Shown piece after piece: positions 1 to 7,224 of a stretch of 9,950 bases of DNA. A model generated the notes under the pieces. The model was not told the DNA's origin, did not search any database, and saw only the letters and a program-made list of their open reading frames with translations. A program made the position numbers and the translations under genes. Position 1 is the first letter of the stretch; each line of letters begins with the position of its first letter. Source of the stretch: Eubacterium sp. (GTDB lineage: Bacteria > Bacillota > Clostridia > Lachnospirales > CAG-274); contig JAJBVU010000009.1 of the NCBI GenBank assembly GCA_020859645.1, positions 1-9,950 on the forward strand, in the 5' to 3' direction.

Positions 1-20
1 GATAAATACTTTAAAATATT

Positions 21-2393
21 TTACAGTGTTACCACGGTAATTCCCGAATCACCTTCGCCGTATTCGCCCAATCTGAAGCTTTTAACCCCCGAATGACCTT
101 TAAGATAATCGTGAACAGCTTTTCTCAAAACCCCTGTGCCCTTTCCATGAATAATATTTACGGGGCTGACATTGGCTAACATTGCTCCGTCAAGATATTT
201 ATCAAGCTTTTCGATAGCTTCATAAACGCTTAAGCCTCTTAAGTCAACCTCTGTTGAAATGCTTCTTGCGTTATTCATTCTGACCTTTGCGCTGTAAATA
301 CCCTTAGTGTTGGAGTAGTCCGCTTCCTTGGTTTCAGCCTGTGAAAGCCGCTTAATGTTGGTCTTTATTTTCATTATGCCTGCTTGAACGTAGAGGTCGC
401 CGTTGCTGTCGGGGATAGTCACAACAGACCCTTCCGTTCCGATATCGTCAATAAAAACTCTGTCCCCTGTTTTAAGGTTCTTAAGTTCGATGCTCTTTTT
501 CTTCTTTTTGGGGCTTTTCTTAGTAAGCTTTTCGTCGGCTTTGTTAAGGCTTTCCTTAAGGCTTCTTCTCTTTTCCTCAAGGCTCTTGTCGTTGCCCTCT
601 TTTGCAAGCCGTCTCATATCCTTAATTATTTTGTCGCTTTCGTCCTTAGCATCGGATAAAATTCTTCTGGCGTCCTCATTAGCCCTTTGAATAATCTTCT
701 CCTTACGCTCCTTAAGCTTTTCATTCTGCTCTTTAATTTCGGCTCTGAGCTTTTCTGCTTCCTTTCTGTAGGCTTCGGCTCTTTCTCTTTCAAGCTGAGC
801 CTCTCTTTTGCCTGTTTCAAGCTCCAAAATAACGTCCTCTAATTTAACATTCTCATGAGAAAGTGTTTCCCTTGCCGCCGATATAATAAACTCCGGCAGA
901 CCCAGCTTTTTGGAAATTGCAAAGGCGTTTGACTTCCCCGGTATACCTATCATAAGGCGGTAGGTGGGGCTTAATGTATCAACGTCAAATTCACAGGAGG
1001 CGTTTTCAACCCCCTCTTCCGTTACGGCAAAAAGCTTAAGCTCGCTGTAGTGGGTGGTTACGGCGGTTCTGACCTTCATATTGTGAAGATATTTTATTAT
1101 GGAAACTGCCAAAGCCGCACCCTCTGTAGGGTCTGTACCTGCGCCCAGCTCGTCTATAAGAACCAAAGATCTGTCATTAACCTGTGAAATTATATCGACT
1201 ATATTTGTCATATGCGATGAAAAGGTGCTGAGAGACTGCTCGATACTCTGTTCGTCCCCTATATCCGCAAAAATTTCTTCAAAAACACCTAATTCAGAGC
1301 CGTCAAAAGCCGGAATGTGAAGCCCTGCCTGACCCATCAGCGAAAACAATCCCAGTGTTTTAAGAGCGACGGTTTTTCCCCCTGTGTTGGGACCCGTAAT
1401 AAGAAGAATGTTAAAATCCTTTCCTATTCGAATATCCGTCGGCACAACCTTATTTCTGTCTATTAATGGGTGTCTTGCTCTTTTAAGGTTAATAACTCTG
1501 TTATCGTTAAATATAGGCTTTGAGCCTTCCATACTTAAAGAAAGCTCGCCCTTTCCGAAAACAAAGTCCAAATGAACCAAAATTTTGCTGTTTTCTCTTA
1601 TAATTCCGCTTTGCTCATAAACCCCCTGAGTAAGCTTTTCAAGAATTTTCTCTATTTCCTCTTTTTCCTTAAGCTTAAGAGCCGCAATTCTGTTGTTTGC
1701 TTCAACTACGGAAGCCGGCTCCATAAAGACAGTAGCCCCTGTGGAAGAACGGTCGTGAAGTATACCCTTAAAGCTTGAAACATACTCCTGCTTTACGGGA
1801 ACGCAAAATCTGTCATTTCTTATGGTAATAACAGGGTTTTGAAGCATAGTTTTTGCACTTTGGGAATGAATAATTGCATTTAAGCTTTCTCTGATTTTAT
1901 CGTTTGCGCTTCTTATAGACTGCCTTATGCTGAAAAGCTCCTTGCTGGCAAGATCCGAAACCTCAGCTTCGGAAACAATTTTTCTGTTAATATCCGCTTC
2001 AAGGTCGGGAACAGGTATAATCCCCTCAAAATATGAGCCTAAAATGTCAAGACTGTCTCTTTTGTTGTCACTTTCGCCGTAAAGCTTGGCTTCGGCGCAG
2101 GTTCTCAAAAAATCAGCCACATTCAGAAGCTCTCTGAGGGATAAAATTCCCCCTGCTTCGGCTCTTTTCAAAACGCCGCTTAAGTCTCTTAAGCCCCCTA
2201 AGGGCAGTCTGCCCCTTTTGAGAATAACCGCCGCCGCTTCGGTGGTTTCGTTTTGGTTTAAATTAATTTGATTTATTTCCGTATAAGGCTTAAGCCCCCG
2301 GGCAAGTTCCTTCGCCATAGGCGAGGTGCATTTCTCCGAGAGCCTTTCGCATATTTTATTAAATTCAAGGGTGTATAAAACCTTGCTGTTCAT
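21..2393 (-). CDS. mutS2: Endonuclease/ribosome-rescue ATPase MutS2
   Basis: MutS2 is a MutS-related ATPase that does not take part in classical mismatch repair. In the family it is linked to suppression of recombination and, in Bacillus, to recognising collided ribosomes. The 790-residue length is typical. Visible in order: an N-terminal MutS-like core and lever region (about 1-290); the ABC-type ATPase with Walker A GPNTGGKT (334-341), STFSSHM (389-395), Walker B LVLIDELGAGTDPTEG (410-425) and TTHY (446-449); a charged coiled coil (about 515-625); a lysine-rich linker (KKSPKKKKKS, 625-634); a small beta-barrel-like segment (about 640-685); and a C-terminal Smr domain with DLRG (717-720) and HGKGTGVLR (749-757). 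All key ATPase and Smr motifs are intact. It is the last visible gene of the leftward operon, 6 bases after mreB. A GGAGG sits about 15 bases before the ATG, rather far, so translational coupling to mreB is likely (inference). Confidence 0.97.
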   Translation of the reverse strand: MNSKVLYTLEFNKICERLSEKCTSPMAKELARGLKPYTEINQINLNQNETTEAAAVILKRGRLPLGGLRDLSGVLKRAEAGGILSLRELLNVADFLRTCAEAKLYGESDNKRDSLDILGSYFEGIIPVPDLEADINRKIVSEAEVSDLASKELFSIRQSIRSANDKIRESLNAIIHSQSAKTMLQNPVITIRNDRFCVPVKQEYVSSFKGILHDRSSTGATVFMEPASVVEANNRIAALKLKEKEEIEKILEKLTQGVYEQSGIIRENSKILVHLDFVFGKGELSLSMEGSKPIFNDNRVINLKRARHPLIDRNKVVPTDIRIGKDFNILLITGPNTGGKTVALKTLGLFSLMGQAGLHIPAFDGSELGVFEEIFADIGDEQSIEQSLSTFSSHMTNIVDIISQVNDRSLVLIDELGAGTDPTEGAALAVSIIKYLHNMKVRTAVTTHYSELKLFAVTEEGVENASCEFDVDTLSPTYRLMIGIPGKSNAFAISKKLGLPEFIISAARETLSHENVKLEDVILELETGKREAQLERERAEAYRKEAEKLRAEIKEQNEKLKERKEKIIQRANEDARRILSDAKDESDKIIKDMRRLAKEGNDKSLEEKRRSLKESLNKADEKLTKKSPKKKKKSIELKNLKTGDRVFIDDIGTEGSVVTIPDSNGDLYVQAGIMKIKTNIKRLSQAETKEADYSNTKGIYSAKVRMNNARSISTEVDLRGLSVYEAIEKLDKYLDGAMLANVSPVNIIHGKGTGVLRKAVHDYLKGHSGVKSFRLGEYGEGDSGITVVTL

Positions 2394-2399
2394 ATTTAT

Positions 2400-3419
2400 T
2401 TACCACAGCCTCCAACGCTTCTTTTTAGGTTTTTTGTCTGACATAAATTCAATATATTTTCCCGTACCTATGGCTACACAGCTGACAGGGTCCTCTGCTC
2501 CGTAAAAAGCCTTTATGCCCGTTTCCTTTGTTATAAGCTTGTCAAGACCGTAAATCATAGAGCCGCCGCCGGTCAGCATTATTCCCTTGTCGGAAATATC
2601 CGCCGAAAGCTCAGGAGGGGTCTGCTCCAAAACGTCCTTTATGGCGTCTGTTATAACAGAGGTGCATTCCTTCAGCGCTTCCATAATTTCACCTGAGGAA
2701 ACGGTTATTGTTTTGGGCAGACCTGCCAAAAGATCCCTGCCCTTAACGTCCATACAAACGTCCTCTTCACGTGGGTAGGCTGTGCCTATTGTCATTTTAA
2801 TCTGCTCTGCGGTTCTTTCCCCAACCAAAAGCTTGTGTTCAAAGCGCATATATTTGACAATAGCTTCGTCAAACCTGTCCCCTGCCATTTTGACAGAGTC
2901 GCTGACAACGGTTCCCCCCAGTGAAATTACCGCCACATCGCAGGTTCCTCCGCCTATGTCGACCACCATATTTCCGCTTGACTTGCTTATGTCAACTCCG
3001 GCGCCTATAGCCGCCGCAATAGGCTCTTCTATAATATAAACCTCTCTTGCTCCGGCTTCACGGGTTGCGTCCTCAACGGCTCTTCTTTCAACCCCGGTCA
3101 CCTTGCTGGGTACGCAGACGGCAATTTTGGGGCGGAGAAAAAACTTCTTACCTACAGATTTATTAATGAAGTATTTAAGCATTTTTTCGGTTATGTCATA
3201 GTCGGAAATTACTCCGTCACGGAGAGGTCTTATAGCTACAATATTCCCCGGAGTACGCCCTAACATACGCCTTGCTTCCTCGCCAACCGCCAAAACGCTT
3301 TTGGTGTTTTTGTCGATAGCCACAACGGAGGGTTCCTTTAAAACTATGCCGTAGCCCTTTACATATACGAGAACCGTAGCGGTTCCCAAATCTATTCCTA
3401 TATCCGAACCAAAAAACAT
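2400..3419 (-). CDS. mreB: Rod shape-determining actin homologue MreB/Mbl
   Basis: Bacterial actin that polymerises with ATP beneath the membrane and guides the elongation machinery for cell-wall synthesis. The 339 residues match the family. Phosphate-1 loop GIDLGTATV (8-16), the EEPIAAAIGAG segment (131-141), phosphate-2 loop VVDIGGGTCDVAV (152-164) and adenosine motif LTGGGSMIYGLD (282-293) are all present. NMVVDIGGGT and TPPELSAD are typical of MreB and Mbl. The N-terminal start (FFGSDIGIDLGTA) resembles Mbl, while EEPIAAAIGAG resembles MreB, so the paralogue is not settled. The C-terminus is odd: it ends in a basic, tryptophan-rich tail, KKPKKKRWRLW (329-339), which might bind membrane (inference). 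The ATG has a good AAGGAG eight bases upstream, inside the end of the preceding CNNM/CorC gene and 3 bases past its stop. No mreC or mreD follows; mutS2 does. Confidence 0.95.
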   Translation of the reverse strand: MFFGSDIGIDLGTATVLVYVKGYGIVLKEPSVVAIDKNTKSVLAVGEEARRMLGRTPGNIVAIRPLRDGVISDYDITEKMLKYFINKSVGKKFFLRPKIAVCVPSKVTGVERRAVEDATREAGAREVYIIEEPIAAAIGAGVDISKSSGNMVVDIGGGTCDVAVISLGGTVVSDSVKMAGDRFDEAIVKYMRFEHKLLVGERTAEQIKMTIGTAYPREEDVCMDVKGRDLLAGLPKTITVSSGEIMEALKECTSVITDAIKDVLEQTPPELSADISDKGIMLTGGGSMIYGLDKLITKETGIKAFYGAEDPVSCVAIGTGKYIEFMSDKKPKKKRWRLW

Positions 3420-3422
3420 TGT

Positions 3423-4688
3423 TTAATCTCCTTCTGCTGCGGACTTCTTTACTCTCAGCCTTTCAATTCTGTTTTTGTCTGTCTTTTCTATAATAAATGT
3501 ATAGTCTCCGTCCGTTATGACCTCTCCCTCTTTGGGAAAACGCCCTGCCGCACCCGAAACATAGCCCCCTATTGAGTCGAAATCCTCATCGTCAAACTCC
3601 GAGCCTATTCTTTCGTTTACATCATCTATTTTTGCATTTCCCAAAATAACATATTCGCCTTCTGCGGCTTCCGTTATTTCTTCGAAATGCTCATTGTTGT
3701 CATCTGAGATTTCCCCTACGATTTCCTCCAAAATATCCTCAAGGGTAACAATTCCCGAGGTTCCGCCGTATTCGTCAAGAACTATGGCAAGAGAAATTTT
3801 TTCCTTTCTCATTACAGCCAAAAGATCCTTTGAGGGCTTTGACTCATAAGTAAAATAAGGCTCCTTCATCAGCTTTTTAATGCTGAATTTTTCGCTTTCG
3901 GGCATAAAATATATATCCTTTACGGATAATATGCCCACTATGTTGTCTGCGGTGTTTTCATATACCGGCATTCTTGTAAATTTATTTTGTTTATAAACCT
4001 TTTCAACATATTCTCTGTCGGCGTCGATAGGCACTGCCACCATATCAACTCTGGGTATCATAACATCTCTTGCGTCGCAGTCTCCGAAGTCAACTATATT
4101 GCTGAGCATTTCCTTTTCATCATGCTCTATAATGCCCTCTTCGTGGCTGACGTTCACCATTGAAATAAGCTCCGCTTCCGTTACCGCCGGGGCTTCTTCA
4201 TTGCTTTTGCCTGTAAGCAAGCCTATAACAAAGCCCGTAACAATATTAAGGGCATAAATAACAGGGGTTAAAACAACCATACAGGCATAAATGGGCTTGC
4301 TGACTGCGGCGGAAACCCTCTCGCTGTTGGCTGCTGCCAAATTTTTGGGGGTAATCTCGCCGAAAACAAGAACTATTATTGTAACTATACCTGTTGCTAT
4401 GCCTACGCCGCTGCTGCCGAAAAGCCTTGTGGCGATTGAGGTAGACATGGAGGTAGCTAAAATGTTTACGATATTGTTGCCTATTAGAATAGCCGTTAAA
4501 AGCTTGCTTCTGTTGTCAAGAAGCTTTTCAACAATTTCAGAATTTTTAACTCCGTTGTCAAGCATACTTCTGAGCTTAACCTTGCTTATTGAAGTAAGAG
4601 CCGTCTCAGATGAAGAGAAAAACGCCGATAATGAAAAAAGAACAATAAGTATAATATACTCTATTAGTTCCACATGACTGTCGTCCAA
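3423..4688 (-). CDS. CNNM/CorC (HlyC/CorC) family membrane transporter with CBS domains
   Basis: Membrane protein of the CNNM/CorC family, often annotated as hemolysin; characterised members affect Mg2+ or Co2+ transport, but the substrate here is unknown. Numbered from the upstream GTG at 4697: DUF21/CNNM transmembrane domain (about 10-200) with hydrophobic segments near 10-28, 67-88, 97-116 and 135-161, and family motifs SSSETALTS (28-36), GNNIVNIL (73-80) and GEITPKNLAAA (113-123). Next comes a CBS pair (about 210-330; RDVMIPRVDMV, FTRMPVYE, LAIVLDEYGGTSGIVTLEDILEEIVGEI), then a C-terminal CorC_HlyC domain (about 340-424). I chose the TTG start at 4688 because an AGGAG at 4699-4703 lies 10 bases upstream; the GTG at 4697 is only one base from that AGGAG, and the next GTG at 4673 is too far. 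First gene of the leftward operon; its stop is 3 bases before mreB. Confidence 0.93.
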   Translation of the reverse strand: MDDSHVELIEYIILIVLFSLSAFFSSSETALTSISKVKLRSMLDNGVKNSEIVEKLLDNRSKLLTAILIGNNIVNILATSMSTSIATRLFGSSGVGIATGIVTIIVLVFGEITPKNLAAANSERVSAAVSKPIYACMVVLTPVIYALNIVTGFVIGLLTGKSNEEAPAVTEAELISMVNVSHEEGIIEHDEKEMLSNIVDFGDCDARDVMIPRVDMVAVPIDADREYVEKVYKQNKFTRMPVYENTADNIVGILSVKDIYFMPESEKFSIKKLMKEPYFTYESKPSKDLLAVMRKEKISLAIVLDEYGGTSGIVTLEDILEEIVGEISDDNNEHFEEITEAAEGEYVILGNAKIDDVNERIGSEFDDEDFDSIGGYVSGAAGRFPKEGEVITDGDYTFIIEKTDKNRIERLRVKKSAAEGD

Positions 4689-4698
4689 AAAAATCACT

Positions 4699-4703
4699 CT
4701 CCT
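4699..4703 (-). promoter_or_regulatory. Ribosome binding site for the CNNM/CorC gene
   Basis: AGGAG on the minus strand. It decides the start: 10 bases to the TTG at 4688, but only one base to the GTG at 4697. No in-frame ATG is available near the N-terminus. Confidence 0.7.
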
Positions 4704-4710
4704 AAAACTT

Positions 4711-4733
4711 TAAGTCTTACCCCACAGGACTTA
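4711..4733 (-). other. Small inverted repeat in the 5' leader of the CNNM/CorC-mreB-mutS2 operon
   Basis: TAAGTC (4711-4716) and GACTTA (4728-4733) form a perfect 6-bp stem with an 11-base loop. It lies between the predicted start of transcription (about 4764) and the AGGAG at 4699-4703, so it would form in the leader RNA. There is no following T-run, so it is not a terminator. A regulatory role is only a possibility. Confidence 0.3.
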
Positions 4734-4770
4734 TGAGGCAGACATATATAAAAAATGTCAATCATATTTA

Positions 4771-4799
4771 ATTATATCACGCAATAAAATCTATTTCAA
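4771..4799 (-). promoter_or_regulatory. Sigma-A type promoter for the leftward CNNM/CorC-mreB-mutS2 operon
   Basis: Reading the minus strand: -35 TTGAAA (4799-4794), a 17-base spacer, then -10 TATAAT (4776-4771). A TG one base before the -10 makes it an extended -10. Transcription should begin near 4764, giving a leader of about 75 bases. One mismatch in twelve from consensus at the best spacing makes this a strong prediction. Confidence 0.8.
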
Positions 4800-4907
4800 T
4801 ATTTTTTATAAAAAAAGACAAAGTAAAGTTAAAATTTTAAAACCGAAAATTTTTTCACAATATTCAAAAATTTAATGAGATTATCGGTGAAAATCATATT
4901 TTTTTCA

Positions 4908-4936
4908 TTGACAAAGTACTATAGTGGTGATACAAT
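4908..4936 (+). promoter_or_regulatory. Sigma-A type promoter for rfbB-rfbD
   Basis: -35 TTGACA (4908-4913), 17-base spacer, -10 TACAAT (4931-4936), with TG one base before the -10 (extended -10). Transcription should start about 4943, leaving a long leader of about 157 bases before rfbB. The 8-base palindrome ACTATAGT (4918-4925) lies in the spacer and could be half of an operator, although this may be chance. Confidence 0.82.
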
Positions 4937-4943
4937 CTTATTA

Positions 4944-5002
4944 TTAAGCTTTTTTTTGCAGATGAAAAATGAATTTACCGGGAAATCTTGAAAAAAGCTT
5001 AA
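4944..5002 (+). other. Long-range 12-bp inverted repeat at the 5' end of the rfbB leader
   Basis: TTAAGCTTTTTT (4944-4955) is perfectly complementary to AAAAAAGCTTAA (4991-5002), with 35 bases between. The left arm begins almost exactly where transcription is predicted to start, so the stem would close the first 60 bases of the RNA. An inner AGAT/ATCT pairing (4960-4963 with 4985-4988) is also possible. It matches no riboswitch class I can recognise. The stem is A/U-rich and its function is unknown. Confidence 0.45.
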
Positions 5003-5031
5003 AAAATCAGAAATTTTAATGACTTAACAGC

Positions 5032-5070
5032 AGCCGCCTCAGAAAAATTCGAAATATTCAGCCGGCGGTT
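5032..5070 (+). other. GC-rich leader hairpin before rfbB
   Basis: CCGCC (5034-5038) pairs with GGCGG (5064-5068); the stem can extend outward with a G-T and an A-T pair, and the AT-rich loop may fold further. TTTT follows at 5069-5072. It stands out as GC-rich in AT-rich surroundings. It could be a weak attenuator or a leader structure, but the T-run is too short to call it a terminator. Confidence 0.35.
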
Positions 5071-5082
5071 TTGATATGCAAA

Positions 5083-5091
5083 AGAAAGAGG
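5083..5091 (+). promoter_or_regulatory. Ribosome binding site deciding the rfbB start
   Basis: AGAAAGAGG ends 8 bases before the ATG at 5100. It lies inside the frame that would be added by the upstream ATG at 5076, which supports 5100 as the true start. A weaker GGCGG at 5064-5068 could serve 5076. Confidence 0.65.
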
Positions 5092-5099
5092 ATAAAATT

Positions 5100-6119
5100 A
5101 TGACAATAATCATTACCGGCGGCGCCGGTTTTATAGGCAGCAACTTTGTGTTTCATATGCTTAAGGCATATCCCGATTATCGTATTATTTGTTTGGACAA
5201 GCTGACTTACGCAGGAAACTTATCCACTCTTGAACCTGTTATGGATAATCCCAATTTCAGGTTTGTAAAGGCTGACATATGCGACAGAGAAGCAGTTTAT
5301 AAGCTTTTCGAAGAGGAAAAACCCGATATTGTGGTGAATTTCGCCGCTGAAAGCCATGTTGACCGTTCTATTGAGGATCCGGGAATATTTTTACAGACAA
5401 ACATTATAGGCACAAGCGTTCTTATGGATGCCTGCCGCAAATACGGAATTAAGCGTTATCATCAGGTTTCAACAGACGAGGTTTACGGCGACCTGCCCTT
5501 AGACCGCCCCGACCTGTTTTTCACTGAGGAAACCCCTATTCACACAAGCAGCCCCTACAGCAGCTCAAAGGCTTCAGCCGATCTTTTGGTTTTGGCATAT
5601 TACAGAACCTACGGCCTGCCTGTGAGCATAAGCCGCTGTTCAAACAACTACGGACCTTATCACTTCCCCGAAAAGCTTATACCTCTAATGATTGCAAATG
5701 CTTTAAACGACAAGCCTCTGCCTGTTTACGGAGAGGGCTTAAACGTTCGTGACTGGCTTTATGTTGAAGATCACTGCAGGGCTATAGACCTTATTATTCA
5801 CAAGGGAAGAGTAGGAGAGGTTTATAACGTAGGCGGTCACAATGAAATGAAAAACATAGACATAGTTAAGATTATATGCAGGGAGCTTAACAAGCCCGAA
5901 AGTCTTATAACATTCGTTACTGACAGAAAGGGTCACGATATGCGCTATGCCATCGACCCCACTAAAATTCACAATGAGTTAGGGTGGCTTCCCGAAACGA
6001 AGTTTGAGGACGGAATTAAAAAGACGATTAAGTGGTATTTGGAAAACCGCACTTGGTGGGAAACCATTATAAGCGGAGAATATCAAAACTACTATGAAAA
6101 GATGTACGGAGACAGATAA
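5100..6119 (+). CDS. rfbB: dTDP-glucose 4,6-dehydratase
   Basis: Converts dTDP-glucose to dTDP-4-keto-6-deoxyglucose using bound NAD+; it is the second step of dTDP-L-rhamnose synthesis and acts in the cytoplasm. Extended short-chain dehydrogenase fold, 339 residues from the chosen start. Visible: Rossmann motif GGAGFIGS (7-14), AAESHVDRSI (82-91), catalytic STDEVYG (124-130) containing the Thr-Asp-Glu expected of this dehydratase, the YxxxK pair in YSSSK (153-157), and SRCSNNYGPYHFPEKLIPL (178-196). The ATG at 5100 places the Rossmann strand immediately at the N-terminus, as usual in the family. An in-frame ATG at 5076 would add eight charged residues and is less likely. rfbD begins 2 bases after its stop codon, so the two are translated from one RNA. 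Confidence 0.96.
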   Translation: MTIIITGGAGFIGSNFVFHMLKAYPDYRIICLDKLTYAGNLSTLEPVMDNPNFRFVKADICDREAVYKLFEEEKPDIVVNFAAESHVDRSIEDPGIFLQTNIIGTSVLMDACRKYGIKRYHQVSTDEVYGDLPLDRPDLFFTEETPIHTSSPYSSSKASADLLVLAYYRTYGLPVSISRCSNNYGPYHFPEKLIPLMIANALNDKPLPVYGEGLNVRDWLYVEDHCRAIDLIIHKGRVGEVYNVGGHNEMKNIDIVKIICRELNKPESLITFVTDRKGHDMRYAIDPTKIHNELGWLPETKFEDGIKKTIKWYLENRTWWETIISGEYQNYYEKMYGDR

Positions 6120-6120
6120 A

Positions 6121-7035
6121 ATGAAATTTTTTGTAACAGGCGTAAACGGTCAGCTGGGACACGATGTAATAAACGAACTGAATAAAAGAGGCTATGAATG
6201 TGTGGGCTCAGACGTTTCCGAAAGTTACGGCGGAGCAGCCGACGGCAGCTTTGTGACAAAAGCCCCCTATGTTAAGCTTGACATAACCGACGGCGAAGCC
6301 GTTGAAATGGTGATTAAAGAAGCAAAGCCGGCTGCTGTTATTCACTGCGCAGCATGGACGGCTGTGGATATGGCTGAGGACGATGACAAGGTTAGCCTTG
6401 TCCGTGCGGTCAATGCCGGAGGAACCCAAAATATAGCAGATGTATGCAAAAAGCTTGACTGCAAAATGATATATTTAAGCACAGATTATGTTTTTGACGG
6501 TCAGGGAACAGCCCCCTGGCAGCCCGACTGTAAGGACTATAAGCCCTTAAACGTTTACGGCGAAACTAAGCTTGAAGGTGAGCTTGCGGTAAGCAATACC
6601 CTCAGCAAATATTTTATTGTAAGAATTGCATGGGTTTTCGGTAAAAACGGCAAAAACTTCATTAAAACAATGCTGAATGTAGGTAAAACCCATGACACTG
6701 TAAGAGTGGTTAATGATCAGATAGGTACGCCTACATATACATTCGATTTGGCAAGGCTTTTGGTGGATATGGCTGAAACTGAAAAATACGGCTATTATCA
6801 TGCTACAAACGAAGGCGGCTATATAAGCTGGTACGACTTTACAAAGGAAATATACAGACAGGCAGGCTATAAAACAGAGGTTATTCCCGTTACAACTGAG
6901 GAATACGGTCTTTCAAAAGCCAAAAGACCCTTTAACAGCCGTCTCGACAAAAGTAAGCTAATCGAAAACGGCTTTAAGCCTCTTCCCTCTTGGCAGGATG
7001 CCCTGAGCCGCTATTTAAAGGAAATAGACTATTAG
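6121..7035 (+). CDS. rfbD: dTDP-4-dehydrorhamnose reductase
   Basis: Last step of dTDP-L-rhamnose synthesis: NAD(P)H-dependent reduction of dTDP-4-keto-L-rhamnose. 304 residues, slightly above the common 280-300. Visible: Rossmann motif TGVNGQLG (6-13), CAAWTAVDMAEDD (76-88), STDYVFDG (120-127), the YxxxK pair in YGETK (146-150), and GTPTYTFDLA (202-211), all characteristic of RmlD. I chose the ATG at 6121, one base after the rfbB stop, with CGGAG about 9 bases upstream. A longer start at 6094 overlapping rfbB would add nine residues before the Rossmann strand and is unlikely. The gene is followed by a strong terminator, so it ends this unit. Confidence 0.95.
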   Translation: MKFFVTGVNGQLGHDVINELNKRGYECVGSDVSESYGGAADGSFVTKAPYVKLDITDGEAVEMVIKEAKPAAVIHCAAWTAVDMAEDDDKVSLVRAVNAGGTQNIADVCKKLDCKMIYLSTDYVFDGQGTAPWQPDCKDYKPLNVYGETKLEGELAVSNTLSKYFIVRIAWVFGKNGKNFIKTMLNVGKTHDTVRVVNDQIGTPTYTFDLARLLVDMAETEKYGYYHATNEGGYISWYDFTKEIYRQAGYKTEVIPVTTEEYGLSKAKRPFNSRLDKSKLIENGFKPLPSWQDALSRYLKEIDY

Positions 7036-7049
7036 ACAAAATATAAATT

Positions 7050-7086
7050 CCCTCTCGAAAATTCTTTCGGGAGGGGTGTTTCTTTT
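7050..7086 (+). terminator. Intrinsic terminator after rfbD
   Basis: CCCTCTCGAAA (7050-7060) pairs with TTTCGGGAGGG (7065-7075), an 11-bp stem with one G-T pair and the four-base loop ATTC. It is followed by the T-rich TGTTTCTTTT (7077-7086). It begins 15 bases after the rfbD stop and separates the rhamnose pair from the next unit. Confidence 0.92.
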
Positions 7087-7157
7087 AAAAAATACAAGAG
7101 ATGAAGCATTATTTTCGGTGTATTAAAACACATAAAATGTACGAAAAGCTGCCTGTA

Positions 7158-7186
7158 TTGACAAAATTAATATGCAGTATTATAAT
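7158..7186 (+). promoter_or_regulatory. Perfect-consensus sigma-A promoter for the surface-glycan unit
   Basis: TTGACA (7158-7163), exactly 17 bases, then TATAAT (7181-7186): all twelve positions match consensus. Transcription should begin near 7193, giving a leader of about 109 bases before the first gene at 7302. The preceding terminator at 7050-7086 supports an independent unit. Confidence 0.88.
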
Positions 7187-7224
7187 AAAACAGATTGGGA
7201 ATTCGTTTATAAATAAAGCTGTTT

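Larger units (their letters stand above)
4704..5082. other. Non-coding divergent control region
   Basis: About 380 very AT-rich bases with no credible gene on either strand. It holds the leftward promoter (4771-4799), the rightward promoter (4908-4936) and the two leader structures of the rfbB unit. Between the promoters lie AT-rich tracts and a spaced inverted repeat, TTTTCAC (4852-4858) with GTGAAAA (4887-4893), just upstream of the rightward -35. That repeat might be a regulator site, but no known operator is recognised. Confidence 0.6.

Noticed and set aside
4291..4677. 128-codon plus-strand open frame opposite the CNNM/CorC gene
   Set aside because: It is a shadow of a well-supported membrane protein gene; no ribosome binding site and no recognisable domain.
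4756..4761. Second minus-strand TTGACA as an additional -35 for the CNNM/CorC operon
   Set aside because: At 17 bases the -10 position reads CCTCAT, which is not a credible -10; the promoter at 4771-4799 is far better.
4801..4820. TTTTTTATAAAAAA self-complementary tract as a terminator
   Set aside because: Pure A/T stem with no GC core; it lies upstream of both promoters and ends no gene.
4962..4991. Nine-codon frame MKNEFTGKS in the rfbB leader as a possible leader peptide
   Set aside because: No ribosome binding site (only a T-run upstream) and no run of regulatory codons; easily chance.
5076..5099. Upstream ATG at 5076 as the rfbB start
   Set aside because: It adds eight charged residues before the Rossmann strand and overlaps the better-placed AGAAAGAGG that serves 5100.
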